From: Gammaproteobacteria bacterium
GTDB lineage: Bacteria > Pseudomonadota > Gammaproteobacteria > Pseudomonadales > Azotimanducaceae
Reading direction: 5' to 3'
Assembly: GCA_012960535.1 (NCBI GenBank)
Contig: DUBB01000008.1
Coordinates: 57,450-121,449 of the forward strand
Length of the DNA: 64,000 bases
The translations under genes were made by a program, and so were the position numbers. The notes beneath the pieces were generated by a model, which worked only from the letters and a program-made list of their open reading frames with translations, was not told the DNA's origin and did no database searches. Every line of letters starts with the position of its first letter. Position 1 is the first letter of the stretch. Below are positions 62,709 to 64,000 of this stretch, in pieces.

Positions 62709-64000
62709 ATGGTTAATAGACTGATCGTCAGGATTTGCCTTGGCATGCTGTTGTTGAGTTGCAGCGTGGCCTACGCAGGTCAGTTGGAAGATGAAGCTCG
62801 TTCGGATTATGAGAAATACCTGGGGGAGCTATTCAGGTATTTTCATGCCAATCCGGAATTGTCTTTTGTCGAATTCAAAACCTCGGCGAGAATTGCCCGG
62901 GAGCTTGAGTCCATAGGTTTCGAAGTAACCGGTGGTGTGGGGACCACGGGTGTGGTGGCCATCCTGAGAAACGGGGACGGTCCGTTGGTGATGATGAGAG
63001 CGGATATGGATGGCTTACCGGTACAGGAACGCGCCAGCCTGCCCTATGCTTCGAAAGTGTTCCAGGAAAATTCAGAGGGCAAGGTTTTCCCGGTGATGCA
63101 TGCCTGTGGACATGATGTGCATATGACTTCTCTGATCGGTACCGCCCGCAGGATGGTTGCCAGCAAAGTTACCTGGTCAGGCACGTTGATGCTGGTTGCC
63201 CAGCCGGCAGAAGAATGGAAGATTTCAGGCGCCAAGGCAATGCGAGAAGACCGCATCTGGGAACGGTTTGGCAAACCCGATTATGCCCTGGCTTTTCATG
63301 TGGCCGCAGATATTGAAGCGGGCAAACTGTTTGCGCCGCGTAATGCTGCCTATTCTGCGGTCGACTCACTTGATGTTATTGTGCCCGGCATCGGCGCTCA
63401 TGGGGCCAGTCCTCATCGAGGTCGGGACCCGATTGTGATTGCCTCCCAGATTGTCCTGGCCTTGCAGACCCTGGTATCCCGAGAGTTGTCGCCCAGGGAA
63501 CCTGGTGTGGTCACGGTGGGTGTTTTCAAGGCAGGCAATAAAAGGAACGTCATTGGTGAACTGGCCAGGCTGGAATTGACGGTTCGCTCAGACAATGAAA
63601 GTACCCGGGACAAACTGCTGGCGGGTATTGAACGAATTGCTGTGAATATCGGCCGAGCCGCTGATTTGCCCGAAGACCGGTTGCCTTATATTGAGATGAA
63701 AGGCGGAGTTCCGGTTACTGCCAACGATGAAGTCCTGGTTGATCGACTCACTTCCCGCTGGCGGCGCGAATTTGGCGAGGATATGCTGGCTCAGTATGAG
63801 CGGCAGGGTATGGGAGGGGAAGATTTTCCATTCTTCACCCAGGCACCTTATATACCCAGTGTTTACTTTAGTGTCGGTGGCACGCCCAAGGAAAATTTTG
63901 TGCGCGAGGCGCAGGGAGGTGTGGCCGTGCCGTCCCATCACTCGCCGCTGTTTGAAATAAGCCCGGAACCTGCAGTTGTATCAGGCGTTATGGCAACGGT
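62709..64000 (+). CDS. Secreted M20-family amidohydrolase (hippuricase/aminoacylase-like), truncated by the window edge
   Basis: About 430 codons are visible, open through the last base. The N-terminus is hydrophobic (VRICLGMLLLSCSVAYA): a Sec signal cut after AYA, or a lipoprotein signal with Cys18. The M20D core includes RADMDGLP and the zinc motif HACGHDVHM, then PAEEWKISGAKAM and the dimerisation half with the conserved glycine region. It cleaves N-acyl amino acids or similar amides. It follows the amidohydrolase pair by 83 bases on the same strand, so a degradative unit is plausible. Confidence 0.9.
   Translation, partial: MVNRLIVRICLGMLLLSCSVAYAGQLEDEARSDYEKYLGELFRYFHANPELSFVEFKTSARIARELESIGFEVTGGVGTTGVVAILRNGDGPLVMMRADMDGLPVQERASLPYASKVFQENSEGKVFPVMHACGHDVHMTSLIGTARRMVASKVTWSGTLMLVAQPAEEWKISGAKAMREDRIWERFGKPDYALAFHVAADIEAGKLFAPRNAAYSAVDSLDVIVPGIGAHGASPHRGRDPIVIASQIVLALQTLVSRELSPREPGVVTVGVFKAGNKRNVIGELARLELTVRSDNESTRDKLLAGIERIAVNIGRAADLPEDRLPYIEMKGGVPVTANDEVLVDRLTSRWRREFGEDMLAQYERQGMGGEDFPFFTQAPYIPSVYFSVGGTPKENFVREAQGGVAVPSHHSPLFEISPEPAVVSGVMAT

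Overview
The window looks like a piece of the chromosome of a free-living, probably marine or soil gammaproteobacterium. The strongest evidence is the order miaB - phoH-like (ybeZ) - ybeY - corC - lnt - leuS - lptE - holA (37.6-47.0 kb), a conserved gammaproteobacterial housekeeping block. Base composition looks close to half G+C throughout, and I see no tRNA, rRNA, insertion sequence, prophage or CRISPR array. The species cannot be named from sequence alone.

Layout. 0-8.5 kb: end of an unidentified protein, kynureninase divergent from a VOC-bicupin fusion protein across an 18-bp inverted repeat, two MFS transporters, a Nudix hydrolase and a decayed membrane GGDEF gene with three lesions. 8.5-16.3 kb (minus strand): a candidate aromatic-degradation run of ring-hydroxylating dioxygenase alpha and beta subunits, cis-dihydrodiol dehydrogenase, extradiol dioxygenase, EamA transporter, class V PLP enzyme and gamma-glutamyltransferase. 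16.6-25.3 kb: a tubulin-tyrosine-ligase-like pseudogene, an M28 peptidase, an FAD monooxygenase/GST/MFS run, a VOC protein, a sulfurtransferase and an aldo/keto reductase, with several short tandem repeats between genes. 25.5-34.9 kb: a GPH-type sugar transporter and HAD phosphatase, a GldA/GldF/GldG/DUF4340 ABC operon, an enoyl-CoA hydratase, a stand-alone biotin carrier protein and a zinc alcohol dehydrogenase. 35-37.4 kb: folK, an acyl-CoA ligase and a DUF1820 protein. 37.6-47.5 kb: the housekeeping block and a SixA-like phosphatase. 47.9-51.2 kb: CobS, CobT and a Nudix protein. 51.2-57.2 kb: an oligopeptide ABC transporter whose OppC-like permease carries a fibronectin-III-like periplasmic insert. 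57.3-59.7 kb: a second AAA+/VWA pair (MoxR plus a CoxE-like protein). 59.9-64.0 kb: two secreted amidohydrolase-like proteins and a secreted M20 amidohydrolase that runs off the window.

How the genes fit together. The first 25 kb read as an accessory catabolic region built around aromatic ring hydroxylation, ring cleavage, PLP chemistry and uptake. The dioxygenase has no ferredoxin or reductase nearby, so electrons must come from elsewhere. Kynureninase and the dioxygenase/dihydrodiol/extradiol set could belong to breakdown of a tryptophan-derived or other N-containing aromatic, but this is inference. The last 13 kb combine peptide uptake, secreted hydrolases and two AAA+/VWA remodelling pairs.

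The most notable observations are: three genes whose only well-placed start codon is near-cognate (ATT, ATC, CTG); two pseudogenes readable through their lesions; the paired 18-bp operator-like repeat; the FN3-like insert in a permease; and intergenic tandem repeats with 13-16 nt units.
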